DNA of 64,000 bases from Natrinema salifodinae (GTDB taxonomy: Archaea; Halobacteriota; Halobacteria; Halobacteriales; Natrialbaceae), in NCBI RefSeq assembly GCF_900110455.1, contig NZ_FOIS01000001.1:744001-808000 (forward strand). The letters are read 5' to 3'. The notes beneath the pieces are model-generated. The model had not been told where the DNA came from. It made no database searches and saw nothing but the letters and a program-made list of their open reading frames with translations. The position numbers were made by a program, and so were the translations under genes. This document shows positions 17,470 to 27,496 of the stretch, piece after piece. How positions within the stretch are numbered: position 1 is the first letter of the stretch; every line of letters starts with the position of its first letter.

Positions 17470-18321
17470 CTACTCGTCCGGCTCGAGCGTCGCTTCCGTG
17501 TCGATGTCGTACACTCGCTTCGGCGTCTCGACGTGGGCGTTCCGGACCGCCTCGTCGTGGCCGTTCTCGAGCAGCCAGCGGACTCGCCGGGGGACCGTCT
17601 TCGGACCGAGCACCGCTCCCGGCCGATCGGGGTCGTCGATGTAGTCGGTCTCCATCAAGAACGGCTCGCCGCGCTCGGCGGCGGTCTCCAAGCGGTCCTT
17701 CTCGCTCATCACGCTCGGCGTCGGCCCCGCCAGGCGGCCGCTCGCGTAGTGTTTGACGACCTTGTGGGCCGGCATGCCGGCCTCTTCGGCCCAGTCGGCT
17801 ACCTCGGTCAGGTCCTCGCTGGCCTCGGTGTGCAGTTGGACGGCGCAGTCGAGGGCGGCCCCGTGCTCGAACGCGCGACGCATGACCGCGTTCGAGGCCG
17901 CCCAGACGTCGTCGTCGACCTCGTAGTGCGGGCGGCCGGACTTCAGCGCCAGGGCCTCGCCCGATTCGACGTACTCCGCCGCTACGTCGATCCCCGCCTG
18001 CATGAGGTCGCGGGCCTCCGCCGGCGTGAACCCGCGGTCGTCGACCAGGCGCGAGATCAATCCGGGGTGGACGCCGAGGACGGGCCAGGCCCGGCCCTCG
18101 AGTTCGGCCGAGGCCTCGGCGACGATTTCGATGGTGCGCTCGAAGACCGCGCGGAAATCCTCGCCGGTCTCGGCCTCGACGCCGAGGTGCCAGGAGGGTT
18201 TGTTCACCACGAGCAGGTGGGTCCCGCCGACGCGGGCGAAGTCTTTGACGGCGTCGATGCCTCGATTATTATCCGGATCGAGGTGGAGGTGGTCGTCCAG
18301 CACCGGCCGATCGTCGATCAT
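17470..18321 (-). CDS. TatD-related metal-dependent hydrolase
   Basis: 283 residues from the ATG at 18321 (MIDDRPVLDDHLHLDPDNN). The frame is open further upstream, but the sequence there is non-coding in character. HxH metal ligands are in DDHLHLD, with later conserved groups VLGVHPG, KSGRPHYEV (Lys ligand region), QLHTEAS and METDYIDD. These are the order expected of the amidohydrolase/TatD barrel. Probably a cytosolic phosphodiesterase or deacylase-like hydrolase; the substrate is unknown. Confidence 0.82.
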   Translation of the reverse strand: MIDDRPVLDDHLHLDPDNNRGIDAVKDFARVGGTHLLVVNKPSWHLGVEAETGEDFRAVFERTIEIVAEASAELEGRAWPVLGVHPGLISRLVDDRGFTPAEARDLMQAGIDVAAEYVESGEALALKSGRPHYEVDDDVWAASNAVMRRAFEHGAALDCAVQLHTEASEDLTEVADWAEEAGMPAHKVVKHYASGRLAGPTPSVMSEKDRLETAAERGEPFLMETDYIDDPDRPGAVLGPKTVPRRVRWLLENGHDEAVRNAHVETPKRVYDIDTEATLEPDE

Positions 18322-18575
18322 AGCCGTATGTGAGTGGGCCGCGCTCGAAAACTCACCGACTTCGAAGCGAGCGTGTGGCCCGTTCGACGGGTCCGGCCGG
18401 TTCGATCGCTCGCCGAGACGCGCTCGCAGGACGGAATCGATGGGTAAATGATAGACTTCGTGCGTATAGGATGAAGGACCGATAGCGACCGACGAGAAAT
18501 ACGATTCCAATACTGTCAGAAATGGTTATTATGACGGATACAGTTAGCACAATGTGGGAATATGAGTGAGATAAT

Positions 18576-20129
18576 ATGAGTGATACTGGGGACGGACCGA
18601 CCGACCAGTTCGTACAGCCCGGCAGCGGGGACCCGGACATCGAGTTCTACGGCGGCCGCGGGATGAGCGCGATCCCGATCGCGTTTTTCATCCTGTGGGC
18701 CATCGTCCAGACCGCCCTCTGGCGGATCGGGGACACCGGCGGGCTCATCGTCGGGATTCTGGTCGGCCTCATTCTGGGGATGTTCTTCGTTCGGGGGAAC
18801 TGGCAGACCTACGCCAACACGATCTTCGAGGGGATGACCCAACCAGTCGCGGTGACGGCGATCGTCGCCTGGATCTGGGCCGGCATGTTCGCCCAGTTGC
18901 TCCAGGACGGCGGCTTCGTCGGCGGCCTGGTCTGGCTGGCCGACGCCGCGGGCGTCGGGGCGGCGCTGTTCCCGGCGATCACGTTCGTCCTGGCCGCCGT
19001 CTTCACGACGGGGATCGGGACGGGCTACGGCGCGAGCATCGCCTTCGTCGGCCTGTTCTTCCCGGCCGGCGTGTTGCTCGGCGCCAACCCCGTCTTGCTG
19101 TTCGGTGCGATCCTTTCGGGGGCGATCTTCGGCGACAACCTGGCGCCCGTCAGTGACACCACGATCGTCAGCGCGGTCACTCAGGACGCCGACATCGGTG
19201 GCGTCGTCGCCTCGCGGTTCAAGTACGTCATCATCGCTGCGATCATCGCCTTCGTCGGCTACGTCGCCGCCGGCCAGGCGATGCCCGGCCTCGAACTCAG
19301 CGCCGAGGCCCAGGAAGTCCTCCTCGAGGAGAGTGAGGCAATCGGCCTGATCCACCTCGTCTCGATGCTCGCCGTGATCGGCGCGGCGGTCGCCGGCCGG
19401 CACATCGTCGAGGCGATCTCGTGGGGGATCGTCCTCGCGATCGCCTTCAACCTCGTCTTCGGACTGACGGGGCTCGGCGACATCGTCATGTTCAACGCGC
19501 CCCCGGACGCGCCGCTGTCGCAGCCGCTCGAGTCCCTGCCGATCCTCACGATCGTCGAGGATCCCGACGCGATCGGCGTCACCGGGAGCCTGATGACCGG
19601 CGTCTCGGGCTTTCTGGAGTTGTCGATCCTCGTCCTGCTGATCATCGGTGCGGCTCAGATCATGATCCGCGGCGGCGCGTTCGACGTGTTGCTCGAGTGG
19701 TCCGTCGAGAACCTGGCGACGAACGTCCGCAACGCCGAACTCACGATGGTGGGCACCGCGGCGCTGATCAACGCGATCATCACGATCAACACGGCCGCCG
19801 AGGTCGCGATCGGCCCGTACATCTCGAAGATCGGCGAGCGGTTCAACCTGAACGGCTACCGCCGGGCGAACATCCTGGACGGACAGACGGCCGCTATGGG
19901 CTACATCTTCCCGTGGTCGGGCGGCGTCCTCGCCGGCTACTCGGCGATGCAGGAGTTACCGGGATCGTACGACTGGTTCGACACAGGAATGCTCGTCACG
20001 CCGATCGACGTCGTCCCGTTCGTCTTCCAGGGATGGCTCCTGGTGGCGGTGTTCGTCATCGCGGCGCTGACCGGCTTCGGCCGCGAGTACGTGATCGACC
20101 GCGAGAGTGAGGAGGTGGCACGCGTATGA
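18576..20129 (+). CDS. Na+/H+ antiporter, NhaC family
   Basis: 517 residues with about eleven membrane helices. NhaC-family features include GTGYGASIAFVGLFFP, IFGDNLAPVSDTTIVSA and the C-terminal GQTAAMGYIFPWSGGVLAGYSAM. Members exchange Na+ for H+, or move amino or organic acids with either ion, and help keep cytosolic Na+ low in a halophile. The start at 18576 follows an A/T-rich region with a TTATTATG box near 18521. The stop overlaps the next start by 4 bp, so a small protein is translationally coupled to it. Confidence 0.88.
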   Translation: MSDTGDGPTDQFVQPGSGDPDIEFYGGRGMSAIPIAFFILWAIVQTALWRIGDTGGLIVGILVGLILGMFFVRGNWQTYANTIFEGMTQPVAVTAIVAWIWAGMFAQLLQDGGFVGGLVWLADAAGVGAALFPAITFVLAAVFTTGIGTGYGASIAFVGLFFPAGVLLGANPVLLFGAILSGAIFGDNLAPVSDTTIVSAVTQDADIGGVVASRFKYVIIAAIIAFVGYVAAGQAMPGLELSAEAQEVLLEESEAIGLIHLVSMLAVIGAAVAGRHIVEAISWGIVLAIAFNLVFGLTGLGDIVMFNAPPDAPLSQPLESLPILTIVEDPDAIGVTGSLMTGVSGFLELSILVLLIIGAAQIMIRGGAFDVLLEWSVENLATNVRNAELTMVGTAALINAIITINTAAEVAIGPYISKIGERFNLNGYRRANILDGQTAAMGYIFPWSGGVLAGYSAMQELPGSYDWFDTGMLVTPIDVVPFVFQGWLLVAVFVIAALTGFGREYVIDRESEEVARV

Positions 20130-20398
20130 GCTTCCTAGAGAAGTACCTCAAAGGCTGGCAATTCCGGGCGAACCGTCCCTCCCTCGACGAGGGGAGCGAA
20201 ATCGACGTCTTCGTCGCCGAGACCAACGGTTCGACGGGCCGGGCGTACGTCGGCGACACGGAACTGCTCATCGACGGCGCCGGCCCCGAGACCGTCGAGA
20301 TGCAGGTCCGAGTCCGCGTGACTCGATTCGACGAGACCACGGCGACCGGCGAAGGCGACCTCGTCGAGATCATCGGCGAGAGCTCCTACAGCGGGTAG
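20126..20398 (+). CDS. DUF7513-like small protein coupled to NhaC
   Basis: 90 residues, MSFLEKYLKGWQFRANRPSL onward. Predicted mostly beta strands (EIDVFVAETNGSTGRAYVGDTELLID; VEMQVRVRVTRF), an OB/TRAM-like small barrel in character. TRAM-like features (GRAYVGDTELLIDG, ATGEGDLVEIIGE) fit a haloarchaeal DUF. ATGA overlap with nhaC. It could be a regulator or an accessory of the antiporter, or simply a co-transcribed RNA-binding protein (inference). Confidence 0.65.
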   Translation: MSFLEKYLKGWQFRANRPSLDEGSEIDVFVAETNGSTGRAYVGDTELLIDGAGPETVEMQVRVRVTRFDETTATGEGDLVEIIGESSYSG

Positions 20399-20618
20399 CC
20401 TCTCCGTTTTCGTCTCTCAAACCGACGCGGAGTGACGTACTGCGGCCTCGCTTTCGCTCGGCTGCGCGATCGACCGACCAGGCCGCGGTACGGCTTCCGG
20501 TCGGTCCGTCCGTCGAGGAGTCGCTGTCGCACTAGCAGTTGTACACGACTCGGATCGTACACGCACGCTCGCGACCGGGACTTCGGTCCCTGAATTCCAT
20601 ACTTCGGGCTCCGGACGC

Positions 20619-21095
20619 TCAGTCACCGAGCGTGATCGCCTCGTCGGCCGCGTTCCGCAGCGCGTCGGAGCGGCCGTGCGAGCCAGGCGCGATCGCGATC
20701 GTCTCCGCGCCGACGGTGCCCGCGTACTCGAGGACCGGCTTGAAGTCCGTGTCCCGCGAGGCGACCGCGAGCCGGTCGATGGTGCCGTCGCCGGTCAGGG
20801 CGGTCGCGTCGACGGCGAGTTTCACGTCGACGTCGCCGCTGGTGACGATCACTTCGAACCCCCGGGCCTCGGCGGCCTGGATGAGGCCGGGCGTCGCGTG
20901 TTCGTCGAGATAGAGTCGAATGACCCCGACGCGGCCGAGGTCTCTGGCGGCGTCGCGGAGGTCGTCGAGGTCGACGTCGAACTCGTCGCGGAAGACGTTC
21001 GGCCCGTCGACGAACAGCCCCACGGACGGCTCGGCGGAGGACTGCGAATCGCCGCCGCCGAGCGCGGCGAATCGGGCGCGAACGCGGTCGAACAT
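20619..21095 (-). CDS. NYN domain protein (PIN-like, TIGR00288-type)
   Basis: 158 residues from the ATG at 21095 (MFDRVRARFAALGGGD). The upstream extension of the frame lacks coding character. NYN/PIN acidic sites are visible: VGLFVDGPNVFR (Asp), GDVDVKLAVDA (Asp-x-Lys) and VASRDTDFKPVLEYAG (Asp-x-Asp-Phe). This order matches archaeal LabA/DUF88 proteins. They are suspected metal-dependent ribonucleases acting on cellular RNA. It is cytosolic and transcribed alone. Confidence 0.85.
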   Translation of the reverse strand: MFDRVRARFAALGGGDSQSSAEPSVGLFVDGPNVFRDEFDVDLDDLRDAARDLGRVGVIRLYLDEHATPGLIQAAEARGFEVIVTSGDVDVKLAVDATALTGDGTIDRLAVASRDTDFKPVLEYAGTVGAETIAIAPGSHGRSDALRNAADEAITLGD

Positions 21096-21387
21096 ACCCG
21101 GACTTTCCCCGGCCGCGAGATAGATGTGACGAAACGCGACCGCGGCGGTCGGCCGGTCGTCCCGACGCGAGTCGAACGCTGCGGCCCGAGGTGACACGCT
21201 TCCGACCACAACCCCGCGTACGTTTCTCCCCGACCAATCGGCGGCCGTAATCGGCGGCCTTCATATGTTCAGTAGCTATCCCCCGACCAGATTGTCTTCT
21301 GACATCGAGAGACGCGTATCTTCGGAAATAAACGACGGATAGTTCGATAAGCGTTTACTAATTTCAGACTTTGGTGACTGTCGTCCT

Positions 21388-23049
21388 ATGACGCAGAACG
21401 GTCCCCCCGAGGAGCCGGATTCCACGGCCGACCCCGACGCCGACCGCACGTACGACCGCCGATCAGTCCTGACCGGTGCCGGTTCGATCGCCGTCGGCGG
21501 CCTGGTCGGGTCGACCGGCGTCGCGAGCGCGACGCCTGGCCGCGATCCGGGCCCGAAGAAAGACGAGATCATCGTCGGCATCTCCGCGGCGGTCGCCGGC
21601 GCGGACGTAGCCCGGGAGGCGCGCGACGCCGTCCCCGGCCAGGCCGACGTCGTCCACGCGAACGAGACGATCCGCTATGCCGTCGTCGAGTTCCCGTCGG
21701 ATGCGCCGGACCACGCCCGCGAGCAGTTCATCGAGGCCATCACGAGTTCGCCCGCCGTCGAGTACGCCGAGCCGAACGTCACGGTCCAGTCGCTGCTCGA
21801 CCCGGACGACCCCTACTACGACTACCAGCACGCGCCCCAGCAGATCGGCTGCGAAACCGCCTGGGAGACCACCCGCGGCAGTGAGGACGTCGTCGTCGCC
21901 GTCGTCGACCAGGGGATCCAGTACGACCACCCCGCGCTGGCGGGCGTCGTCGACGACCGGATCGGCGCGGACTTCGTCGACGGTGACGGCGACCCGTACC
22001 CGGCGAGCGACGAGACCCACGGCACCCACGTCGGCGGCATCGCCGCCGGCGGCACCGACGACGGTACCGGGCACGCCGGTATCAGCGACTGCTCGCTGCT
22101 CTCGGTCCGCGCGCTCGACGGCAGCGGCCAGGGCTCGCTCTCGGACATCGCCGACGCGATCCAGTGGGCCGCCGACGAGGGCGTCGACGTCGTCAACCTC
22201 TCGCTGGGCGTCGACGGCTCCTACCGGACGCTGACGGCGGCCTGCGAGTACGCGGCCGACCGGGGCGTCCTGCTCGTCGGCGCGGCCGGCAACGACGGGG
22301 CCGATCGCGTCTACTCGCCCGCCGCCGAGGACACCGTCGTCGCCGTCTCGGCGCTCGAAGACGACGACTCACTCGCTTCCTTCTCCAACACCGGGCCCGA
22401 GATCGAACTTGCCGCGCCCGGGACTCGCCTGGTCTCGAGCGTGACCGGAAACGGCTACGCTCGGATGTCGGGCACGTCGATGGCGGCCCCGGTGGTCGCC
22501 GGCGTCGCCGGCCTGGCGCTGTCGGCCCACCCGGAGCTCTCGCGGTCGGAACTGCGGAAGCACCTCCGGGCGACCGCGGTCGACGTCGGGCTCGGCGACG
22601 ACGAACAGGGGCACGGCCGGGTCGACGCGGCCGCCGCGGTGACGACGGCTCCGTTCTCCGACAGAGAGACCGGGAGTGACGGCGACGAGACGAACGAGGG
22701 TGCGACCGGCGAGTGCGGCGATGAGACGGTCACCGCGAGCGCCAGCGGCGCGCTCGACGGTAGCGGGTGGTGGGGCGAGACCGCCCGGTACGGCTACTCC
22801 CTGCGGACGAGCGATCCCTGTTCGGCGACGATCGCGATCGACGGGCCCTCCGGGGCGGACTTCGATCTCTACGTGACCACCGACGGTCGCTCGCCGAGTC
22901 GGTGGATCCACGACGAGTCGGCGACCGGGTCGGGCGCGAGCGAATCGATCACCGTCCCGCTCGACGGCGACGAGGAGTTCGGCATCGAGGTCCACGCAAC
23001 CGGCGGCAGCGGCGAGTACACGCTGCGAATCGAGGAGCGCGGTCGATAG
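21388..23049 (+). CDS. Halolysin-type S8 serine protease (subtilase), Tat-secreted
   Basis: 553 residues. A twin-arginine signal is at residues 24-48 (DRRSVLTGAGSIAVGGLVG). A propeptide of ~80 residues (RYAVVEFPS, VEYAEPNVTV) precedes the catalytic domain. The triad is Asp174 (VAVVDQGIQYDHP), His211 (ETHGTHVGGIAAG) and Ser364 (MSGTSMAAP), with oxyanion Asn302 (AAGNDGAD). The C-terminal ~115 residues after an acidic linker form a PPC-type beta domain (DFDLYVTTDG, GEYTLRIEE), as in halolysins. It degrades protein outside the cell. A TTTACT box lies at 21354-21359, about 30 nt before the start. Confidence 0.93.
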   Translation: MTQNGPPEEPDSTADPDADRTYDRRSVLTGAGSIAVGGLVGSTGVASATPGRDPGPKKDEIIVGISAAVAGADVAREARDAVPGQADVVHANETIRYAVVEFPSDAPDHAREQFIEAITSSPAVEYAEPNVTVQSLLDPDDPYYDYQHAPQQIGCETAWETTRGSEDVVVAVVDQGIQYDHPALAGVVDDRIGADFVDGDGDPYPASDETHGTHVGGIAAGGTDDGTGHAGISDCSLLSVRALDGSGQGSLSDIADAIQWAADEGVDVVNLSLGVDGSYRTLTAACEYAADRGVLLVGAAGNDGADRVYSPAAEDTVVAVSALEDDDSLASFSNTGPEIELAAPGTRLVSSVTGNGYARMSGTSMAAPVVAGVAGLALSAHPELSRSELRKHLRATAVDVGLGDDEQGHGRVDAAAAVTTAPFSDRETGSDGDETNEGATGECGDETVTASASGALDGSGWWGETARYGYSLRTSDPCSATIAIDGPSGADFDLYVTTDGRSPSRWIHDESATGSGASESITVPLDGDEEFGIEVHATGGSGEYTLRIEERGR

Positions 23050-23193
23050 CCGCCGCCTGGAGCGAGACCCCCGGCGCGCGGCGACCCCGTCGCCGGCAGC
23101 AGCGATCGGCGTCGCCGTCTCGGCTCGCCAGGCGGGCAGCGTCGCGTGCGGCCGACGAAAAGACATTACTACCCCGCGGATGACGATTGGAGT

Positions 23194-24291
23194 ATGCCGC
23201 TTCAGACGCCGCCGTTACGTGGGATACACGACGAGCGCGGGGCGAAGTTCACGGAGTTTGGCGGCTGGGACATGCCCGTCGAGTTCGATTCGATCCAGAC
23301 GGAGCACGCGGCCGTTCGAGAGGACGTCGGCATCTTCGACGTCTCGCACATGGGTCAGATTCACGTCACCGGCCCGGACGCGACGGAGTTGATGCAACGG
23401 CTAACGACGAACGACGTCTCCCGTCTCGGGGTCGGCGATTCGCAGTACGCCGCCATCACAGACGAGGAGGGACTCATCCTCGACGACACCGTCGTGTATC
23501 GACTGCCCGCCGAAGGCGAACATCCGACGTACCTGTTTATCCCCAACGCCGGGACCGACGAGGAGACCCACGAGCGGTGGATCAGCTACCGCAACGAGTG
23601 GGACCTCGAGGCGACCGTCGACAACCGGACCGACGAGTACGCGATGTTCGCCGTCCAGGGACCGAACGCGGCCGCGCTCGTCGCCGAGGTCACCGAGGAC
23701 TCGGTCGACGAACTCGATCGGTTCGAGGCCACCTACGCGACGATCGGCGACGTCGACTGCTGGACGGCCCGAACGGGCTACACCGGCGAGGACGGCTTCG
23801 AACTGATCGTCCCCTGGGCGGCCGCCGAGGAGATCTGGGCGGCGTTCGACTGCCAGCCCTGCGGGCTCGGCGCCCGCGACACGCTCCGCATCGAGGCCGG
23901 CCTCCTGCTGGCCGGTCAGGACTTCGATCCGGAGTCGAACCCGCGCACGCCCTACGAGGCCGGGATCGGCTTCACCGTCGCGCTCGACACCGAATTCGTG
24001 GGCCGGGACGCCTTAGCGAAAGTCGAGGAGGCCGGCGTCGAGGAGCAACTCGCCGGCTTCCAGCTAATCGACCGCGGCGTCCCCAGACACGGCTACGACA
24101 TCACGAACCCCGAGGGCCGGGTGATCGGCACCGTCACCAGCGGCACGATGAGCCCGACCCTCGAGAAGCCGATCGGGCTGGGCTACGTCCCGGTCGAGTA
24201 CGCCGAGCCGGGGACGACACTGCAGGTGGTCGTCCGCGGCCGGTCGAAGAAAGCGAGAGTCGAAACCACACCCTTCATCGACACCGTATAA
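23194..24291 (+). CDS. gcvT: Aminomethyltransferase, glycine cleavage T-protein
   Basis: 365 residues from the ATG at 23194 ([19 protein letters not shown]), preceded by a GGAG-like site. It transfers the one-carbon unit from aminomethyl-lipoyl GcvH to the folate carrier, releasing ammonia. Typical GcvT segments are [67 protein letters not shown] and [21 protein letters not shown]. gcvH follows after 17 nt. gcvPAB lie ~10 kb to the left on the other strand. Confidence 0.95.
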   Translation: MPLQTPPLRGIHDERGAKFTEFGGWDMPVEFDSIQTEHAAVREDVGIFDVSHMGQIHVTGPDATELMQRLTTNDVSRLGVGDSQYAAITDEEGLILDDTVVYRLPAEGEHPTYLFIPNAGTDEETHERWISYRNEWDLEATVDNRTDEYAMFAVQGPNAAALVAEVTEDSVDELDRFEATYATIGDVDCWTARTGYTGEDGFELIVPWAAAEEIWAAFDCQPCGLGARDTLRIEAGLLLAGQDFDPESNPRTPYEAGIGFTVALDTEFVGRDALAKVEEAGVEEQLAGFQLIDRGVPRHGYDITNPEGRVIGTVTSGTMSPTLEKPIGLGYVPVEYAEPGTTLQVVVRGRSKKARVETTPFIDTV

Positions 24292-24308
24292 CGATACCCG
24301 TACACACC

Positions 24309-24692
24309 ATGAGCTTCGACGTTCCCGACGACAGACGGTATCTGGAATCGCACGAGTGGGCACTCGAGACTGACGACGTCGTCCGCGTCGGTATCACCAA
24401 CTTTGCGCAGGACGAACTCGGCGACGTGGTCTTCGTCGAACTCCCCGACGAGGGCGACACCCTCGATCAGGAGGGCGAGCTCGGCGTCGTCGAATCGATC
24501 AAGGCCGTCTCCGACCTTTACGCGCCGGTCAGCGGTGAGGTTACCGCGGTCAACGAGGCGCTGTTCGACTCCCCCGAACTCGTCAACGACGACCCCTTCG
24601 GCGAGGGGTGGATGCTCGAGATCGAGCCTGACGACATGGACGAACTCGACGAGCTACTCACTGCCGACGAGTACGAGGACCAGATCGCCTGA
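24309..24692 (+). CDS. gcvH: Glycine cleavage system H-protein
   Basis: 127 residues. It is the lipoyl carrier that shuttles aminomethyl between P- and T-proteins. The lipoylated Lys65 is in [43 protein letters not shown] and the acidic C-terminal [10 protein letters not shown] complete the family profile. It is 17 nt after gcvT, so the two are surely co-transcribed. Confidence 0.96.
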   Translation: MSFDVPDDRRYLESHEWALETDDVVRVGITNFAQDELGDVVFVELPDEGDTLDQEGELGVVESIKAVSDLYAPVSGEVTAVNEALFDSPELVNDDPFGEGWMLEIEPDDMDELDELLTADEYEDQIA

Positions 24693-24794
24693 TCGGCATC
24701 CCTTTTCGACGACGAGAGGACGTCCGCGTAGCCGTAGCAGCGCACCGGGACGGCTCCACGGGTCGATCCGTCGAATCGAGAATCCACCGCCGAA

Positions 24795-25505
24795 CTACTC
24801 GAGCGAGACCAGGCGATCGAGCATCTCGTCTAACGGGGCGTCGGTCACGGCCAGCGAGTAGCCGTCGATCCGGGCCAGGTCGGCCGCGTGGTCCCAGAGG
24901 GAGTCCTCGTCGATCCCGTGGAGGATGACGGCGTTGGGCGTCGGGTTGACGACCCGCAGCGCCACGAGCGGGGATTCGCCCCGCGTAACCCCCGTGAACA
25001 CGAGCACGCGGTTCGTGCTCTGGCCGTAGAGGCGGAAGAACTCCTCGCTCGAGAGGCGGGTGATCGCTTCGATGCTGTCGATGACCGTGTGGCCGCTGAT
25101 GCGGTCGGTGCCGCCGGCGGCCACCTCGGTCGCGCCCAGTTCGGCGTAGAGCCGCGAGAGCGGGATCGAGGTGGCGTACTCCCGTAAATCGTGGACGACG
25201 TCGCTCTCGAAGCCGGCCGAGAGGACGCGCCCGTACTGCCGGATGCGCTCGCCGCCGCGGCGCTCGTCGATCGCGAGCAGTCCGTCGACGAGCCTGGCCA
25301 CGACGGCGATGCCGGGGCTTTCCCGGCGACCGCTCTCGTAGTCGGAGATGACCGACGAGGAGACGTCCAGTTCGGCCGCGAGATCGGTCTGCGAGACGTC
25401 GAAGTCGGTGCGCCACTTCCGCAGGGTCGCACCGGGATCGTCGCTCAGCGTGATCTCTCCGGCGATCTTCTCCGCGAGCTCCCGTTTCGGTCCGCGCCCG
25501 CCCAT
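24795..25505 (-). CDS. XRE-type archaeal transcriptional regulator
   Basis: 236 residues. A helix-turn-helix at ~28-70 (LRKWRTDFDVSQTDLAAELD then VSSSVISDYESGRRESPG) is of the Cro/XRE type. A C-terminal ~150-residue domain (FFRLYGQSTNRVLVFTGVTRG; NAVILHGID) looks like a ligand-binding or oligomerisation domain. This arrangement is that of the archaeal COG1709-type regulators. Target genes are unknown; it converges with gcvH. Confidence 0.85.
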   Translation of the reverse strand: MGGRGPKRELAEKIAGEITLSDDPGATLRKWRTDFDVSQTDLAAELDVSSSVISDYESGRRESPGIAVVARLVDGLLAIDERRGGERIRQYGRVLSAGFESDVVHDLREYATSIPLSRLYAELGATEVAAGGTDRISGHTVIDSIEAITRLSSEEFFRLYGQSTNRVLVFTGVTRGESPLVALRVVNPTPNAVILHGIDEDSLWDHAADLARIDGYSLAVTDAPLDEMLDRLVSLE

Positions 25506-25605
25506 ATACCCGTGGGTCGTCCGGTCGGCTCAAGTAGCTACCGGAGACGATCCGCGGCCTTCGCTTCGCGCATCGAGAAGCACCCCAACAGTAAATAGTC
25601 GGACC

Positions 25606-26271
25606 ATGTCGTACGTTATCATGCCTTCGGTCGCCGTCCACATCGCCCTCGCCGGCCTGGTCGGGACAGCACTCCTCGGCGATCGGTTCACGCCGAAAGC
25701 GATTCTACTCGTCATGATTCTGACTGCGGCCCTCGACGCGGACACCCTGATCGGGCTGTTCGTCCCCGGCGCACACCGCACGCTCTTGCACAACGTTTGG
25801 CTCGTCGCCGTTCTGGCCGCGGCGCTGGTCTGGGACGGCCGGTACCGCGACCGGTCGGTCGTCCGCGAACGCTGGGGCGCTGGCGGCTATCGGATTGCGT
25901 GGGTCGCACTCGCCGCGATGCTGTTCGTCCACATCCTGCTGGACGCCTTCTACAACGGTGCGAACCTGTTCTGGCCCCTTCAGGACCGGTTTTACGATCT
26001 CTCCGGGGAGCTACTGCTCACCGATCAGCGCGGCGTCGTCCAGACGTTCATTGAACTCGACGGCGGCAGCGCCGGGGTCGTCGAATCGATTTCGCGGGGC
26101 ACGACCGACGACGTCCACTACGCGACCGGCTTCAACCCGACGCGAGAGAAGTCCGCCTCGAACGTCGAGCGCGTGTTTCCGGTCGCGGGTAACGGCGAGC
26201 GGCTGGTACTCGTCGTCACGGGGTTCGCAACGGTGCTGGTCCGAACGGTCGAGCACTACCGGATCAGGTGA
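25606..26271 (+). CDS. YdjM-like membrane-bound metal-dependent hydrolase
   Basis: 221 residues (MSYVIMPSVAVHIALAG); a second ATG at 25621 is also possible. Four hydrophobic helices carry conserved acidic and His residues: TAALDADTLIGLF, GAHRTLLHN and FVHILLDAFYNG. This pattern is that of the YdjM/LexA-binding membrane hydrolase family, with His and Asp residues probably binding metal. No activity is established. It is transcribed divergently from the XRE regulator (100 bp apart), so the regulator may act on it (inference). Confidence 0.75.
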   Translation: MSYVIMPSVAVHIALAGLVGTALLGDRFTPKAILLVMILTAALDADTLIGLFVPGAHRTLLHNVWLVAVLAAALVWDGRYRDRSVVRERWGAGGYRIAWVALAAMLFVHILLDAFYNGANLFWPLQDRFYDLSGELLLTDQRGVVQTFIELDGGSAGVVESISRGTTDDVHYATGFNPTREKSASNVERVFPVAGNGERLVLVVTGFATVLVRTVEHYRIR

Positions 26272-26305
26272 CCGACCGGCTGTCGAATGGCCGACCGGCG
26301 GGTCG

Positions 26306-27103
26306 TTATTCGACCGCCCCCTCGTCTCCGTCCCCGTCCACGCCCTCGTCTTCGTCCCCCTCGGCCACCGGCGGCTCGGTCGTCTCCACGTTCGCTCGGA
26401 GCCACTCGACGGCTTCCTCGACCGTCTCCGGATCGGTACTCGAGACGCGAAGCCGGCCAGGCCGGTTCTCGCTGCGCGGGTAGCTCCCGACCGAGACGTC
26501 GAACCGCTCGGAGACGGCCTCGAGGGCCTCGTGGAGCGCGCCCTCCGGGGCCGGCGTGTAGAGCGTGCGGGCGACCGAATCGCCCTGGAACTCCTCGGAC
26601 ACCGCTTCGAACATCGCTTTCATCTCGTCGGGAATCCCCGCGAAGACGTAGACGTTCTCGGCGATACAGCCCGGTGCCCACCCCTCGTCGGTGACGATGG
26701 GCGTCGCCCCCGCGGGGATCGACGCCGCGGCGTCGACGTCGAGTTGCAGGTCGTAGTCCTCGACCAGATCCGGATTCTCGTCGCGGAACGCGGCCGCCTT
26801 CTCGACCAGGCGCTCGCGGATCTCGCCGTGGACGACGTACTCGCGGTCGAGACCGTCGGCGACGGCTTCGACGGTCACGTCGTCGGGCGTGCCGCCGATG
26901 CCGCCGGTGACGACGACGGCGTCGAAGTCGTCGCTCCAGCGGGCGACGTAGTCCGCGATGAGGGCGCGGTCGTCGGGGATCGTCAGAATGCACTCGACCG
27001 TGCTCCCGCGCTCGGTCATTCGTTCGGCCAGCCACGACGCGTTGGTGTTGGTCGTCGACCCGGCGAGTATTTCGTCGCCGACGGTGACGATCGCGACGTT
27101 CAT
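26306..27103 (-). CDS. CinA/MoCF-domain nucleotide- or molybdopterin-binding protein
   Basis: 265 residues. The N-terminal ~170 residues are a MoCF_biosynth domain: VAIVTVGDEILAGSTTNTNA, VVVTGGIGGTPDDVT and VTDEGWAPGC, then VYVFAGIPDEMKAMFE. This is the COG1058 arrangement, in which family members bind or hydrolyse nucleotide pyrophosphates. The C-terminal ~90 residues fold separately (DVSVGSYPRSENRPGRLRVSST) and end in an acidic tail. The CinA deamidase domain is absent, as in other archaea. Confidence 0.85.
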   Translation of the reverse strand: MNVAIVTVGDEILAGSTTNTNASWLAERMTERGSTVECILTIPDDRALIADYVARWSDDFDAVVVTGGIGGTPDDVTVEAVADGLDREYVVHGEIRERLVEKAAAFRDENPDLVEDYDLQLDVDAAASIPAGATPIVTDEGWAPGCIAENVYVFAGIPDEMKAMFEAVSEEFQGDSVARTLYTPAPEGALHEALEAVSERFDVSVGSYPRSENRPGRLRVSSTDPETVEEAVEWLRANVETTEPPVAEGDEDEGVDGDGDEGAVE

Positions 27104-27496
27104 AGCGGGTAGTGGGGGTCCCGGACAGTTATCGTCTCCGCACGACGCTGCGGTTCGCTCGGCGATACTCGATCAATAGCTCGACGACGCGACTCGAGAC
27201 GCGGGGCTCCGTGCGAGGACGGCCCGCCGATGCCTGCGCCACGATTTTGTGATTCGTCACCCTATCGTCCGTATGTCCGGCGTTCTCCAGGAGCGGCCGC
27301 GGCCGCCCGACGCGGCGCGGAGCTGCGGTAGCGGCGGCTCCAGCAGGGATCGCGATCCCGACGGAGCGACCGCTCTCGACAGTCGAACCGAGAGCCAGCA
27401 CGGCGACGGTATCGCCGCCGACACGTCGTCCGTGTCGCGGTCGCAGTATGCGAACTCGAACCTGAACCCGAATCAGGCGAGTGCGGGGTGGGACCG
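27104..27496. other. Gene-poor 393-bp interval
   Basis: There is no convincing gene. A plus frame (27249-27503) stays open but has Arg/Ser/Gly-rich composition and ends in overlap with the next start. Its minus counterpart is equally unconvincing. The interval should hold the divergent promoters of the CinA-like gene and the CNNM/CBS gene. Confidence 0.5.
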
